Positions 9,736 through 23,500 of a DNA stretch of 64,000 nt are shown piece after piece; position 1 is the stretch's first letter, and every line of letters starts with the position of its first letter. The DNA lies in NCBI GenBank assembly GCA_941918925.1, contig OW799233.1, positions 179,459,235 to 179,523,234 on the forward strand, read 5' to 3'. A model generated the notes under the pieces. The model worked only from the letters and a program-made list of their open reading frames with translations, had not been told where the DNA came from and searched no databases. Source of the DNA: Phyto melanocephala (taxonomy: Eukaryota; Arthropoda; Insecta; Diptera; Rhinophoridae). The translations under genes and the position numbers were made by a program.

Positions 9736-11056
9736 GAAATATTTAAAAAAAATGTATTTCTTCAACAAACAGTTTCAGTATCAGCTGTTTGCAGTGTTGT
9801 TGTCGTTTCCAAAATAGTTGAGCACATTGTCGATTATACCTGTCTGAATACTTACCATTATTTTTGGCCTTTCTCAACAGTCAGATAAAAAAAGATTTTT
9901 AAATATTGCGCATATGTACATAAATACATACATACATGTCTATCTATGTATATACATTTAATTTATTCTAAAAACATTTGTTTTGCTTAATGTAAATTCT
10001 TGTATACGCTTATAAAATCTTTGGCCCATTTATTAAATAAAGATCCAAAATTATAGAAATATAATAAAAGTAAACATTAAATATAAAAATTAAAATAAGA
10101 CACTTATGAAAGGAAGATGATAGATTTAAAATAATAAAATTTGTTTTGCGCTTAAAACTGAATATACATATGTTGTTATTGCAGCAAACTAATTGTAGGG
10201 CTAAATATTTTAAATAATGTACGAGAAATCAAAAAATGTTTTGAATATGTAAGTATGCGTTGCAAAGAAATTAAATGTTAATTTTGTTTTTATTACATAT
10301 ACTGCCAATAAAGAAATTTTTTTCTAAAACTTATAACGAATATACATTTTGATTAAAAAGACATTTGTTAAAATAATTGACTTGATTTTTTCGATAAGGT
10401 TTTGTTTAATTGTTACTTAAACTAAAATAGTAAATCAGTAATATTTAATGTATAATTTTGTTCTTATTTTACTTAGGCGTATAAAACTTAATCTGCTGTG
10501 GCAATTAGGTGGTACTTAAAATTAGTTAAACAACAATATGAATTTAAAAAAAAAATTGTGCTTAATTAATGTTAAATGAATACTGAGTTTTCTTTTCAGT
10601 ACGATTTTATTAATTTTTTTTTTTAGTTTTGGAATTAAAAACTGCTTAATTAAGATTAAGATTTTATCTGTTGGAAGATAGAAAAACAAGAATAAAAGAC
10701 AATATAAAACATTTAAGTAGAATTTAAAATAAAGGAAGACATTTAGTATAATCAATCTACCCTGATATAAATTAAAAAGTCGTAACATCTATTATATATT
10801 TCTTAATAATTTTGAAACAATTTTAAGTTTTTTTTTTTATTTATATAAAGGAGAATCTGTTAAAAAGGGTTTTATTTCGTTTTATTTTAGTTAATTATTA
10901 TTTTGTTTTTTTTTTTTTTTTTGGCACTTGTTTACGTTCATAATTGTTTGTTTCGTTTTCTCTTTCTTTTATTATAAATTTAGTTTTATGGCTTAACTTT
11001 GGTCAGTTTGTTTTAGTGTTAGTGTGCTTTGAATTTTCATTTTTAAACCTGATAAA
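9736..11056 (-). other. 3' UTR / downstream flank of mbc
   Basis: Very AT-rich sequence downstream of the mbc stop. Several - strand AATAAA hexamers (TTTATT on +) occur between 10.85 and 10.95 kb and could serve as poly(A) signals. I see no second gene. Confidence 0.5.
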
Positions 11057-11530
11057 CTATGGAATGTGTTTGCTATTCCTAGATGGCTTTGGTGGAGGTG
11101 TTGGCGGTTTTTTTTTGTCATCTAAAGCTGTCGTTGTTATAATGAAATTTTTCGCCTCAACATATTCGTACGATGTGTTGACAAAACTGTTCGTAGTGCA
11201 ACAGGAGGTTGTCCTTGTAATCGTGCCAGTTGGACTCTGTGGACCGCCCAGTAAAAATGAACCGTTATTCCAATCCAAACTGTAGTTGAGACTAGAAAAA
11301 TCAGTCGAGTCTCGTGTTTTGGCAGGCAGTGGTGGTGGTATTAGGTCTTCTTCCGATGTAGAATCGGTGGTATCAACTGAATTGCGATTGCTACTATCAG
11401 CACCCGATAGCGATTGTGTATCGGCTACTGAAAAGCCCTTCATGCTGGCCGTGGGTGTTGCTATACTAGCCGGTCTTGACAAACGTCTCTCCTTCTCCTT
11501 TTCTGACCGTAATGGCCGTTTGGGTGTAAG
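11057..11530 (-). CDS. mbc: mbc last coding exon with Crk-binding proline motifs
   Basis: It begins LTPKRPLRSEKEKERRLSRP after a TTATAG acceptor. It contains EEDLIPPPLPAK and ends DDKKKPPTPPPKPSR...HIP before TAG (11057-11059). The PxxPxK-type motifs match the Crk SH3 ligands at the end of DOCK1-type proteins. The + strand frames here are shadows. Confidence 0.94.
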   Translation of the reverse strand, partial: LTPKRPLRSEKEKERRLSRPASIATPTASMKGFSVADTQSLSGADSSNRNSVDTTDSTSEEDLIPPPLPAKTRDSTDFSSLNYSLDWNNGSFLLGGPQSPTGTITRTTSCCTTNSFVNTSYEYVEAKNFIITTTALDDKKKPPTPPPKPSRNSKHIP

Positions 11531-14500
11531 CTATAAAATTTTAATAAAACGTCGTCTTTTAAACATTTTGATAATTCGCTTATTTAAAAAGGTATTTTTA
11601 CAATTCTACAAAATATTTAATATGTACATGAGCAACATAAATACACTAACAATATTGCACCGCTATTAGTTCAATAGCTGTACCAAACGATAGTCTTTTC
11701 CCCGGAATAGAAGTTTCAACAACAGCCAAACTGTGACAATAACAACAATCGCTAATATACATAACCAGCAAACAAATTATGAAATAGTTTGCTATAAATC
11801 AAGTGCCTTAAAATGAGTGAAAAATCACGCATAATTACCTTTACAATTCATGTAAATAAAGATTAGTAACTCATGAAACTTTGCGTTCTATAAAAGTAAT
11901 GAAGAGTATTGTGTTATTTGTAAATAAAGTTTTAAAATCTTTTTTAAATGTAGAAAAATACGACACTTAGGGCACCTTGAAAATTCAGCAATTATTATAA
12001 ACTAGCCTGTGCCCGCGACTTCGACTGCGTAGTTATTGGCCTGAAAGGTTGTTATATAGTTATCTGTGGCAAATTTCATTTAAATCCGTTTAGTAATTTT
12101 TCGAAATATTTAAGAAGAAAAAAACACTTACAGACGACCTTGGATGATTACATTCTTTTCGCCAGTGCATGTAAATTGAAGCAATCTAAACGTTTGAACA
12201 ACTGACTAGGTAGGTATGTAAGGGTGGTGCAAAGTTAACTTCACCCGGAGACCATTACGGTCCATTGTGACGCCTTAATATAGAAATAAAGAGACGAATA
12301 GAAATAGTTAGAATAGAAGAGAAAGGGAAGCAGACCAGTCTAGAGTCTCTGGCGGGAATCGAACGCGCAACCCCCAAACTAGCAGACCAGCACACTACTG
12401 ACTAGTCCACTGGGGCACCCGAACAACTGACTAACTTATAAAAAAATATTTTTCCCATTTTTTTTCGCGAAATAGCCTTATTATTGTGATACATTCCTAT
12501 AAGGAGCATAGGGCCGTATCTAAACATTTACATTTATAATATTAGGATGAAACGTTGCGTTCTTTTCAACCAATATGAATGTGTTGTATCATACGAGAAT
12601 CGCCGGAAAGGCTTTTCAAACTATTGTGGCCATACTTCGCACTAATATCTTTGGCGGAACCATGGGCTACATTTACATAAAACAATTTTTAAAAAGTAAA
12701 TGATAGGCATTCGTCTATCGCCTTAAACGAATTTTTTCAAAACCATAATATTAATATTAAGATATTAAGAGCTTATTAAATTATTTTAAAAGCAATAATA
12801 AGAGTCTTTGACTTATTTTAAAGAATTGCAATCAACTATTTTTTTAGCGACTAAATTGTAAAAATAAATTGTAATTGTAAATATGCTTTAAAATTAAGGT
12901 AACAACAACAATTAACAAGATCCATAAGGAAAATAAAAATATAGAGTCCAATTAGCGGTATTTTTTTTTTATTTCCCTTGGATGTTATTTTAATGTCACG
13001 TACGTAGTGCAAAAAATTATTTGTCTCCGTCATTCGTATTTGAACAGTCGCAAGAGCACCTTGTTTAGAATTTAACTTTTTTTCTTAACATAATATAAAG
13101 TTTATTACCTAAGAATACTATTAGAGAAAAATCTGTCACGAACGATATTAAATTGAATTTATTACAAAATCATTTAAAGATTGTTTTCAATTATTTAAGT
13201 ATGATGAATTTTAAAAGAAAAATATTTGGTTTAGTGTAAGAAATTAAAAAGAAAAAATACCTCCCAAGATTTGCAGATTTTTTCATATTTCCATATATAC
13301 CTCAAAATCACCTTTGTTTTATGTCACGTACGATATATTCTTATTTTTCTGGATATTTTAGACAACAATGATTCGAATATAATTAATAATTTTTTAAATA
13401 AAGTACCCTTTCAATGGAACATAAATATCTAATTTTGTTTCAGTTACTCTTACTGTTGCAAAAACTACTCCACTTTATAGCAGTACAAATGTCACGTACG
13501 ATGACATGGAAATGCCCATGTGTTTAACCACTATTTATTTCGTGAAAAATAAAAAGCATTTCTATATTGTTATAAATATGTTTCTTATAAAGCATTACTT
13601 TTTTGCAATTATAACTTTAATCTAATTCTATAGTCATCATTACGACGAAGCTTAACTGTTAATCCCACACGATGCATGTTTTCACTAAATCAAATCACTG
13701 CACCGCAACATAATCACTACTTCGTAGTGTTATTTCTTGCTGGCAACATACATACATACGTATTTATGTAAGTATTAATGAGAATTGTTTCAAAGTTTAT
13801 CTCAGTCGATTAACAGATTGATATTATTAGTAAGTATTGACAAAATGGCAACATGATCGTTAATAAAAGAAAAATCATTTGCAATTCATACCTCTTCAGT
13901 AAGCACTTTTGGGTCCGGTGTTTTGACAGATGACAAGGATGTATTGGAAGCACTTATAATGGATGTATTCGAATTAGAATCTCTTTCAGGCGTAGAGGTT
14001 ATTGTACTCAATGGTGTTGTATACCATTGACTATTGGCAACTGGCAAACTTAGTGTTTCGCGATCCAACTACAATAAAAATGAAAAAAAAAAAAATAAAT
14101 TAATAAAACGATACAATTAAATAATAAAAATCATTTCAGCCAACCTTTTTAATGGATCTTCTTTTCGATGTAGTCTTATCCTTTGTTTTACTCTTCGTGC
14201 TAGGCGAATGTCCTAGACTGGGTCTACCGTGTTACAAAAACAATAAACGAACAACATCGAAAAAGAAATTGAAACGAAAACAAAACAGAAGAGAAAAGAA
14301 AAAAAAAAACAACACATAAGGCAATAATTTACAATGGTGTGCAACAGAAGGAGCTTTCAAACTGGGAAATAATTGAAATTAAAAAAAAAAGAAACTTCAC
14401 AAACAAAAAATTGCAACACAATTACAGCAAAGAAATGTTAGCACAGCTAAAGTCTTAAGCTGTTGAAAAGCGCACAAATGAAATTTTTTTTACACGAAAA

Positions 14501-17500
14501 CATATAAAATATTAGAAAAAAGAAATGTGTATCGTTAAAATATTTTTCAAATAGTTTTATTATGCTTTGAAATAAATGTTAAACCTACCTTGGATTAAAT
14601 GCAAAACCGAATGTTGATTTTATGGAATTCGTTTGTGGTCTCATCGAAGAGGTTGATTTTGATAGTCCGCTACTGCAATGAGTATTTTAAAAATGAAAAA
14701 ATATACAAAATGGCATCTCACATGTGTACGATAAACTTACTCTGATGAGCCCATGCTGGTTTCGGACAGGCGATTGTTGTTGTCGAACATGTTGGGTAAA
14801 AATGAATTGTTGCGACGCATTATTACTGAATCTCTATCAATTTTTAAATCGCAAGACTACAAAGACAACAAGAAGAGTTAATAATTTAGGTCTTAGAAGA
14901 ACAACAGAAATTTTCTTTGATACAAACTTACTTTTTTCCCATATTTAGCTTCAACATTTGCCTGCATGTCGGCGAAACAATTTTCCATGCGTTCATGGAA
15001 AAGTTTTAAGCTTTCTGGAGCTTTTTGTTTATGCAAAGAAATGGCTGTAACGTTAAAGAAGAAAATACACAAAATGATCACAACAATCGAATTTATTGCA
15101 ACATTAGTTTTAGCTTTTACATACCAATATCCAATAAGGGTATTTGTGATGCTATTAAATCTTTCAACTCATCTATCAAATCCTTGTGATTTGGATGTTC
15201 ATCCAAATAGTCGGTGGTGAGAAAGGCATCTTCATATTTACTGAAACCGCCCATGACTGCTGGATCTACGATACCATTGATTTTCATGCTCAACTGGTTG
15301 ATGGGTAAATTATCATCGTTTTTATGAGCAATAATTAAATCTCTGATATCCTTATTGGTAGATTTCATTGTTTCCACCGCCAACTCAATGGGAGTAATCT
15401 GAGGGGGAAAACAAAAAAAAAAACAAAATAATTAAAACTTTCAGTTGTTGTAAAAATATTAGAGGTATTCCCGTCACGCCGGTCTAAGTCTTTTGCAATA
15501 ACTAAATGCAAGCCTAACAATCATTTCGCACTAACTTTTACTTATTGCCTTATGTCTAATCTAAAGCGTAAATTGACTTTGTTCTCTTGTTGTCAAATTC
15601 CGTTTCGTTAAAAATGATGCTCTCTTCAATAGTAACTTAACGCAAGACTAAAACCGGTAGCGTGAACACCTTTATTGTGTGTATCAACTTACCTTAAACG
15701 TATGCGAATCTATTAAGGGGAACCATCTTAGTATACCCGGCAAGGGGAACTGAGTTGTCAACACGGTACGCTCCAACCACAAATTTCTTACGCCATCCGA
15801 ATCGCCACTGGTGCTCTCACGATATGGTCGTGAGTATTTAAACTTTTGTACATTGTTGTTGGTGAAATACTTAATTATTTCATTTGATATGATTTTATTA
15901 TTGAACTTGGCACACGACTCATCCATAATGGGCTCCACTTTATTTATTTGTATATACTGACCCTCGCCTTGTGTTATATCCTCTCCGGGCATTTCCAAGG
16001 TATGCATTAGTTCCGCTTGGGGATGTTGCACCAGTATGCGAGTGCTAAAATCACTCAATCTTTCATATTCCTTGCCACGATATATATAGGCGCGATTTTG
16101 TAAAAATCTGGGAAAGCCCAGACCGTAAAAGCAGACACGAAAATATTCCGAAGTGTGTCTTAGTTCCTTCAATATCTTCTCATAGAATAGAGCCATTTTC
16201 TTGAGCAAATCGGCCAATTTGATGTAATCATAAATTTCATTCTCATATTGTTGCACCAAGACCTTGCACATATCGATGGCACATTCCCACATTTTGCCCT
16301 TGTCAAAGTAGTCGATGACCTCAAAGTATAAAGCTTCCTTTAACTCCCGATGAGTACGACATTGCACGTGACGATGGGACCTTAGCAGCGGTGATAGTTC
16401 CGTGTCATTCCAACACAGTAGTTCGGTATGTAGTTTTAAAGTGAAGGCGGCTTCAGTGTAATTATCAAATTCCATATGCAAGTCACACAATTTATAAACA
16501 TAACGAATGTACATTTCTTTGCGATTTACCTCGGAATAGAACTGCAGCAGAGAGAAGGTGCAGGCCATGCGATTTTCCTTGCTTTCATCTTGTATAATGC
16601 AACGGTATTCCAACAAACGATCCATTAGTTTGGTAACCATGTTTACGAACTTGGTGCCTTCGATATGAAGGATATTGTGAGCACTACATTTTTCCAATAG
16701 AATTTCGGCAAATAGTTCTTTGTACTCCACATCTCCTTTGCCGGTTCCAATTAGAATATCAAGTTTCTCTATCATTTCGGTTTCAAAGTCATTAAAGTTG
16801 GCCTTATAGTGCGCATTGTTGCGTTTGGTATCACCATAGCTGTCGTCAATTAGCTTTGAACTATAGTATTCACATTGCATCATATCGAAAAAGATCGGTA
16901 TGGTGGCCTTTCGCAGTTCCACTTCGGGTATCATACTCATTTCCAAGATCGGCTCTACCAATTGAGGCACAAATTTCGGTTTGTACTCACCCAATTGGAA
17001 CCACATTTTACGTATCTCTTGAGCCGTATCCTTGCGGATGTCACGATAACGTGCAAAAATCACCTGGCGCTTATTGTCATTAAAGTCGTTTAGCTGCAGC
17101 GGAGACTGTATCAGAAAAGCAATCGAACACTGAAAGAAATTCGACCAAACTTGCTTCTCGAACGGATCGAAGAAATGATCGACAATCACTATGGACAAAT
17201 GTTGCAGGGAGCCAAGAATAACAGTGTTCTGGTGCATTATCATATCCATCCAATCGCGAGGAAATACGGTCTTTTGGTGTGGCGAGACCAACTCTTCAAA
17301 GACCAGCAATATTTCAATGATAAAATCTTGCAGTTCAAAGCGATTATTTAAATGTTTAACGAAAATCTCATAATGCAAAGCATCCATACGTTGGAGTATG
17401 CCCAACATAATGGCTACCAAATTACCAACTAATTGATTTTCGCGATCCAGAGCCTGTGACGTCTTTATAACGGTTCGCAATAAAATAAGCATTATATCAC

Positions 17501-20500
17501 GCACATCGTTGTGCGTCTGACCGATGTCTGTGCGGTAGAGAAGTTTAAGAATGTTGTTCATAATTCTTATACATTCTGTGACCTGGTGTACGATGGAAGG
17601 TAAAGAGTTGCAAAGAAAGTAGAAATATGTTAATAATTTTGCCATTTCTATGTTAATACAATAAAAGAGAGATAAGTTAACGATTCAACAGAAATAAAAA
17701 CCCGAATTTAGTTGTATCCTAATTGGCGGTGTTTAGAAAGTCTGCATTTAAAAAATTTTCAACCAGGCGAAGAACTAGTGAAATATACAATAATAGAAAG
17801 TATGGTGTAACTAAACTAATTAATACAATTAGAATTTAAATATTAGGAAGAGGACTTAAAATGCCACGTATTAAATCTCTTCTAATATGGACAAATAAAT
17901 GTAAAGGTATGTCTGCATTGCATCACGGCAATTAGGATTAAACATTTTTTATGCAAGAATTAGGAAGTGCTGCTTCAAGTTTGTTTACCCAGTTTATCTT
18001 TTAATTTTTTATTGTAAAAGTTTGCAGTGCATTGATTATAGTTGGTGGTAATACGACAACATGGTTTTTTATTGTTGCTTAAGTTAGCCTCTTTGGGATG
18101 AGTGGCTATGAGAATAAACTTAATTACCCTATAGTGTGTAATGCAAATTTTGGATAGCCGCGTTCGTAGTTTTTTAAAAACGACACCAAGTACCACACAT
18201 CGAATATTAACAAGTAAAAGTGCAATATCCGGCCAGGCTGAATCTAAAAATAAAATGTATAATGACCACATCGTAGCTTAGCCTTGTTTTTAGATTTCAT
18301 GTTAAACGCCATTTTCTTTACTAAATCCGACGCCATCTTTGATTTTGAAACTTTACAATGGTAACTGTATTCTACTAGTCAAGAAACCCTATCATTTGAT
18401 ACCCATATTGATAGGGTTAAAAAAAATCCGCCATTTTCTTTCTGACGCCATCTTGGATTTACCATTTTTAATAGTTTACTGTATTCTACTGATTAAACCA
18501 TTTTATTTGATACCAATATTGTGGGTGTTAAAGGGGACAAAGTCGTTGCTACTATATTTGACTTATATATTGGTTATTGATTCTAGGACACCATCTTGGA
18601 TTTTTAATCTCTCTGTATTAACTTTTGTTAACTGCATTTTACTGACCAAGTCCATACCCAAGTTAATACCCCCATATTGACTCTATGGGTGGAATATAAA
18701 TTGAAAAAAAAATCGATTTTCGTTTGTGAATTTTTGGAAAATCCCCAAAGCAGTTGTATTTTGGTGCTTATATCTCAGTTAGTTTAAAGCCGATTTATTA
18801 GCTATTCTTATAAATAATACGGCTACGACTTATAATTTTCTGTGTTTAACGTGTCCAAAAGTTATTTAGGAGCTTAAAAAATTTGATATATTCACAAAAA
18901 TATATATTTTTTTAAATCATTTTTGCCTATAACTTTATCGGTTAGTAATCAATTATTCCAAAAATTTTCACAGATATATTTAGAGGCACATAAGCGTAAA
19001 TATAGTAATAATAGTAAAAATAAAGGGGAAAAACCCCGAAGCAGTCGTGTGTATTTGCTCATATCTCAGAAAGTTATTGGGCTATTATGCTGATTTTCAA
19101 TACCGGTCTGCTCCCAAATATTTCTAAAATTTTTGATTTCAACATACACAGGGACAATGCTCAATAGACTCCCTTATTCATATGCTTTCACAAATTTATA
19201 CTTTATAGAAATTGTAGAAATTTCCCACGGAATTACAAATCTATTTATACCCTCCCTTACACTCATTGTGAAGGGTATAAAAAGGCCATTTTGCATGAAC
19301 GGTTTGCAGGTTGTTTCTTTTGCAAAGATGACGTAATTTTTTTAACCAAACCGTTCTTGTAAATTATTGACACTGGATGATAATACTAAAACTATATTGT
19401 GTCAAAAAAAAAAATAAATAAATACAGAACAACAGGAGTAATACAGGTGCCAGTTTCACACCAAATGTACTATATTTCCACAATCAATTACTCTTTAAAA
19501 ATAAAATGGACAGCATCTGGGTACCCTGCTTGCTACCCGCCTAAGAGTCAATACCTCATACTAAGATTACTATATTTCAACATCGGCCTGTTCATATTGG
19601 AAAATAGTTTAAACAAAATTAAATTCGAGTTTTGGGTTTTTTCTCTTGAATCGTTTATATTTTTAAACTTAAACTACAATTTTAACCTGGAAAAAAAATA
19701 TAGATAAAATAATTTTGTAGAAATTATAGCACATAAGATAATCATAAAATTATAATACCTAAAAATCCTGCTTAATGCTTTTCTTTTTCAAATTCATGGT
19801 GTAATAAGAAAGCTAAGCTTAAAGCAATTAATTATAAATAAAAATAATTAACAGTATTGGGTTGTGGTTAAAAATATAAGAGAAAAAAAAAATAGTGAAA
19901 ACACAAAAGTATTTAATTAATAAGATAATCCATCTAATAAGACAAAAATGTATTGCATTTATTAACAAATTAAAACTCAATTATAAATACGATAGAATGT
20001 AGGTTTTGGTTTTTTTTTCTGCTAAATAGTGTAGTGGACAAAAACTATAAATTTACAAATAATTTGTTTACGTTTCTGTACTTGTAAGGCAAATCTTATA
20101 CACTGAATTAATTAATAAATTATAATTAAAAAGTATAAGGGCTATTATTACAACTTGTCTTTAGTTAAAGGTAGGATTTTTTGTAAATAGCTTCGCATTA
20201 TTACAACTTCCATTTTTTATTGTAATTATTGATAAAAATAATATTTAATAGATAAAAAAATAATAAATTAAGGCTTTATAACGCAAAGCCATTTATCGGT
20301 CCGATAAAATCCTGCCTTTAACTAACGGCAAGTTTTAATAATGGCCCTAAATATGGCAAAGGTTACTTTAAATATATGGCACTCGTTCAACAATACTGTA
20401 TTAACTCAAAATTTTTTATTTTATCTTTTTGGCAAAAAGCAATACATAACGCTTATGTCTACCTATGGTTAACAATTCCAATAGTTCTGACTACTCTTTC

Positions 20501-23500
20501 TTAATTAAATTACATGTTGTGACCTTTTTCTTGCGGAAATCGGTTATTTCTGTGAATCAAGAAAACAAAATTATTTTGAGTTGTTTGCAGTATTGGCCTT
20601 AGCAAATAATTATTTTTTCGTATAAAGAGTCACGTAAAAAAACACAGCTCAAAATATTTACTTCTTATAAACAAAAATAATTCAAGAAAATGATAGTAAC
20701 TAAAAAATCCCTTTTTTATCTGCAGAGAATGAACAAATAATAAAAAGTTAATGCAGCGCAATACAATAATTGATGGGTTTTCTAAATATTGCCAAACTTT
20801 TGCAAATGAAAACTGTCTTAAGCATTGAGAAAAAAATTTTTTGTCTCTCCTGAAAACTTTGAGCTTTTTGAGTTAATACAGTATTGTTGAACGAGTGCGA
20901 TATGTGTAATCGAGAACCTACATTAAAAACTGCTAATTTACGTCTAGCTTTATGTTATTCCTAAGCTAATTCGAATACGTACGGAATTAAAAACAATGGT
21001 TATTAAAGTCTTGAATTTATCTTAGAAAAAGACTGAGTTTGGAGAAATTTTGCATCACATAGTTGCAGAAAATCTGCAAATTTTATATTTTTTAATTTTA
21101 CAAATTTTTCCCATAACACTTTTGTAGTATTATAAGATACTTTTGGAATCTTTGACGACTTATTTTGTTGTTTTAATTTGTTATTATATATTCTGCAGAG
21201 TTTTGTATATTTACTTCTCGAGACTTCAAAATCACATTATGATTAAAGCACATAAGACTAGATTGACTTATCCATTCATTACACTGGTTTACAGCCAAAA
21301 AATACCAAGAACGCCACATGCCTAGATAAGTTAATTGGGACCTCCTGAACACGAAAAACGTTGTAATATTTTTTTTCTAAGTACCGTTTTTTAGATAACG
21401 GTACTTTTGTGTTTTTCGGTGTATGGTCCCACTCAAACCCTTGTGGAGCCCAACCGAAAAGTCTGACCGAGATAAATGGCATATCGTTAGAAAGGTAATT
21501 GAATGCCTTTTCCGTCGATATGCTAAAATTTTTCATTTTTACTTCGTTTTTTTTTCTACGTTATAGTAAAGATCTGGAATGTTTTATTTTTTTACCAAAT
21601 AGCTTATTTAATTACCAACATTTTAAGCGTAATTTGAAAAAAAATTTTGTGGAACGACAATATTTTCATCTTCATTGCTCACACACTATATTCCGCGTAA
21701 ATTAAAAAAATTAAATTAAAATTCCAAAAACTGATGGACGCCGAATATATGTAGTGTGTGAGCAATGGAGATGAAAATATTGTCGTTCCACAAAATTTTT
21801 TTTCAAATTACGCTTAAAATGTTGGTAATTAAATAAGCTATTTGGTAAAAAAAATAAAACATTCCAGATCTTTACTATAACGTAGAAAAAAAACGAAGTA
21901 AAAATGAAAAATTTTGAAAAAAACGTAAAAAATAGGCAAATTTTGAACTTTGAAGTGCCATAACTCAGCCATTTCTTATCAGATAGAAATTTGCAGCATA
22001 TTGACGGAAAAGGCATTCAACTCTAATCCGGCTGTTCATTCCAGATTTCTTCTTTGTTTTTTTTTTAAATTTCCTATGGAATAGTTTTACTTTTTAAATA
22101 CTTAAAAAGTATATTATGAAAACTAGAACTGATAGAGACAAACTGATTACAGATTTGAATTCAGCGCACCCAAATTAACTAGAATCCGTTTTTTTTTTAA
22201 TTTTGTCGGGCTGTATAATCATAACAGCGGAATCTAATTACGATTAATATTTTAGGGAAAATTTCAAATATTTTGAGGGGAAAAATTATCACAATATGAG
22301 TGTTTATATTTTGTTCTTTCTGCATTATTGTTATACGTTTGTGATAAACGTATAATATTTACAAATCATATCTATGTTGGTGTAGGAGACAATTATATCA
22401 AATAAATAGAAAATATTTAATTTTACAGAACATTTGTTTTCCACATAAGTGTGTGTAAATGAATAAATTCGAATAATTTATGCCAGTATTTAACGGACTT
22501 TTCAAATTAATGAATTTAAGATTCGATATTGTTTTGAGTTTAACGATGTTTGTTTATATCCTTAATAATGAGAAATTTCGCCTAACGATTTGTGTTTACC
22601 TTTTGTTTTGCTGTTGTTTCACGTGTGTGCAGTTGAGATTTTAATTGTCCAAGAACTTTAGCTGCTTTCGAAAGATTTTTTTCTTGTTGCCATATATCAG
22701 ATTTCGAGTCACCCTAATCAAAGTGGTTGTTTGATTTTTTGTTTGTTTCGATATGAAATATGGTATTAATTTTTAAACAAAACGAAAAACAATTTTTTTT
22801 TTTTTTTTAATTTTAATTGTGAATAACAAAAACAAAAAAGTTGTCAATGTAAATGAGGGTAGAAAAGTTGGTGGTTTTCATTTAAAATGAAACATAAGAC
22901 TAATATGATTAAAAAAAAATTATAATCATTTAAAAAGATGTGCTCAAAATGATAATGAATACCAAAAGTTAAAAAAAGTTCATAATTAGCAACAACAAAA
23001 CAAAAAAAAAATTAAATCAAAAGACACAAATAAGAGGAAAAGAAAACTATTAAAATATTGATTTTTGTTGTGGTCTAGTGAGCACATTCAAATAATGGTG
23101 TAAGTGAAAGATAATGGTGATGAATTGTGGCAAGATCACAAGTACAATGAAAACGCATTTTTAATGTGATTAAAACAAAAGGTGAGGTAAGTTTTGTAAA
23201 TGTATGTTTATTAATCTTTCCTAAGTACATAACATTAATAACAAATAATTAATTTCAAATAGGTTATGAATAAGTGTGTAAATGGGTGATGAAAGAACAA
23301 GTGCATGAAATTGCAATTATGTATTATGAAAGTGAATAGGCTAAAATTTTACACAAAAAAATATATTTTAATGAATTTATTACATAATTTTTTTTTTATT
23401 GAAATGACTAAAACAAACAATGAATACGGAATATATGTAAATGAATGAATAAAAATAAATTTGGAAGCTCCTAAGAAAACAGCGTGCATACACTAGCTAA

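Larger units (their letters stand above)
17646..22599. other. mbc intron with repeats
   Basis: Intron between the 38-codon exon and the large DHR-2 exon. It holds dispersed repeats C and A (18.3-19.3 kb), two foldback elements (20.1-20.3 and 21.5-22.0 kb), a hairpin at 21.38 kb and a MITE at 20379-20898. I see no separate gene. Confidence 0.6.

Noticed and set aside
10944..11669. Two + strand frames over the mbc 3' end
   Set aside because: They are shadows of the last mbc coding exon, which has splice sites, a stop and proline motifs on the - strand.
12351..12420. A tRNA gene on the - strand
   Set aside because: It has A- and B-box-like motifs, but the flanking 13-bp duplication and non-tRNA tail fit a SINE, and a complete cloverleaf is not evident.
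16856..17373. Four short + strand frames
   Set aside because: They are antisense to the DHR-2 exon of mbc.
17583..17645. Methionine start of the large mbc frame at 17645
   Set aside because: This part reads MAKLLTYFYFLCN..., unlike DOCK proteins. A good acceptor at 17583-17584 joins in phase 0 to the upstream exons, so the segment is intron.
21499..22016. Matching 68- and 101-codon frames on opposite strands
   Set aside because: They have the same peptide because the region is an inverted repeat. There are no other coding signs.
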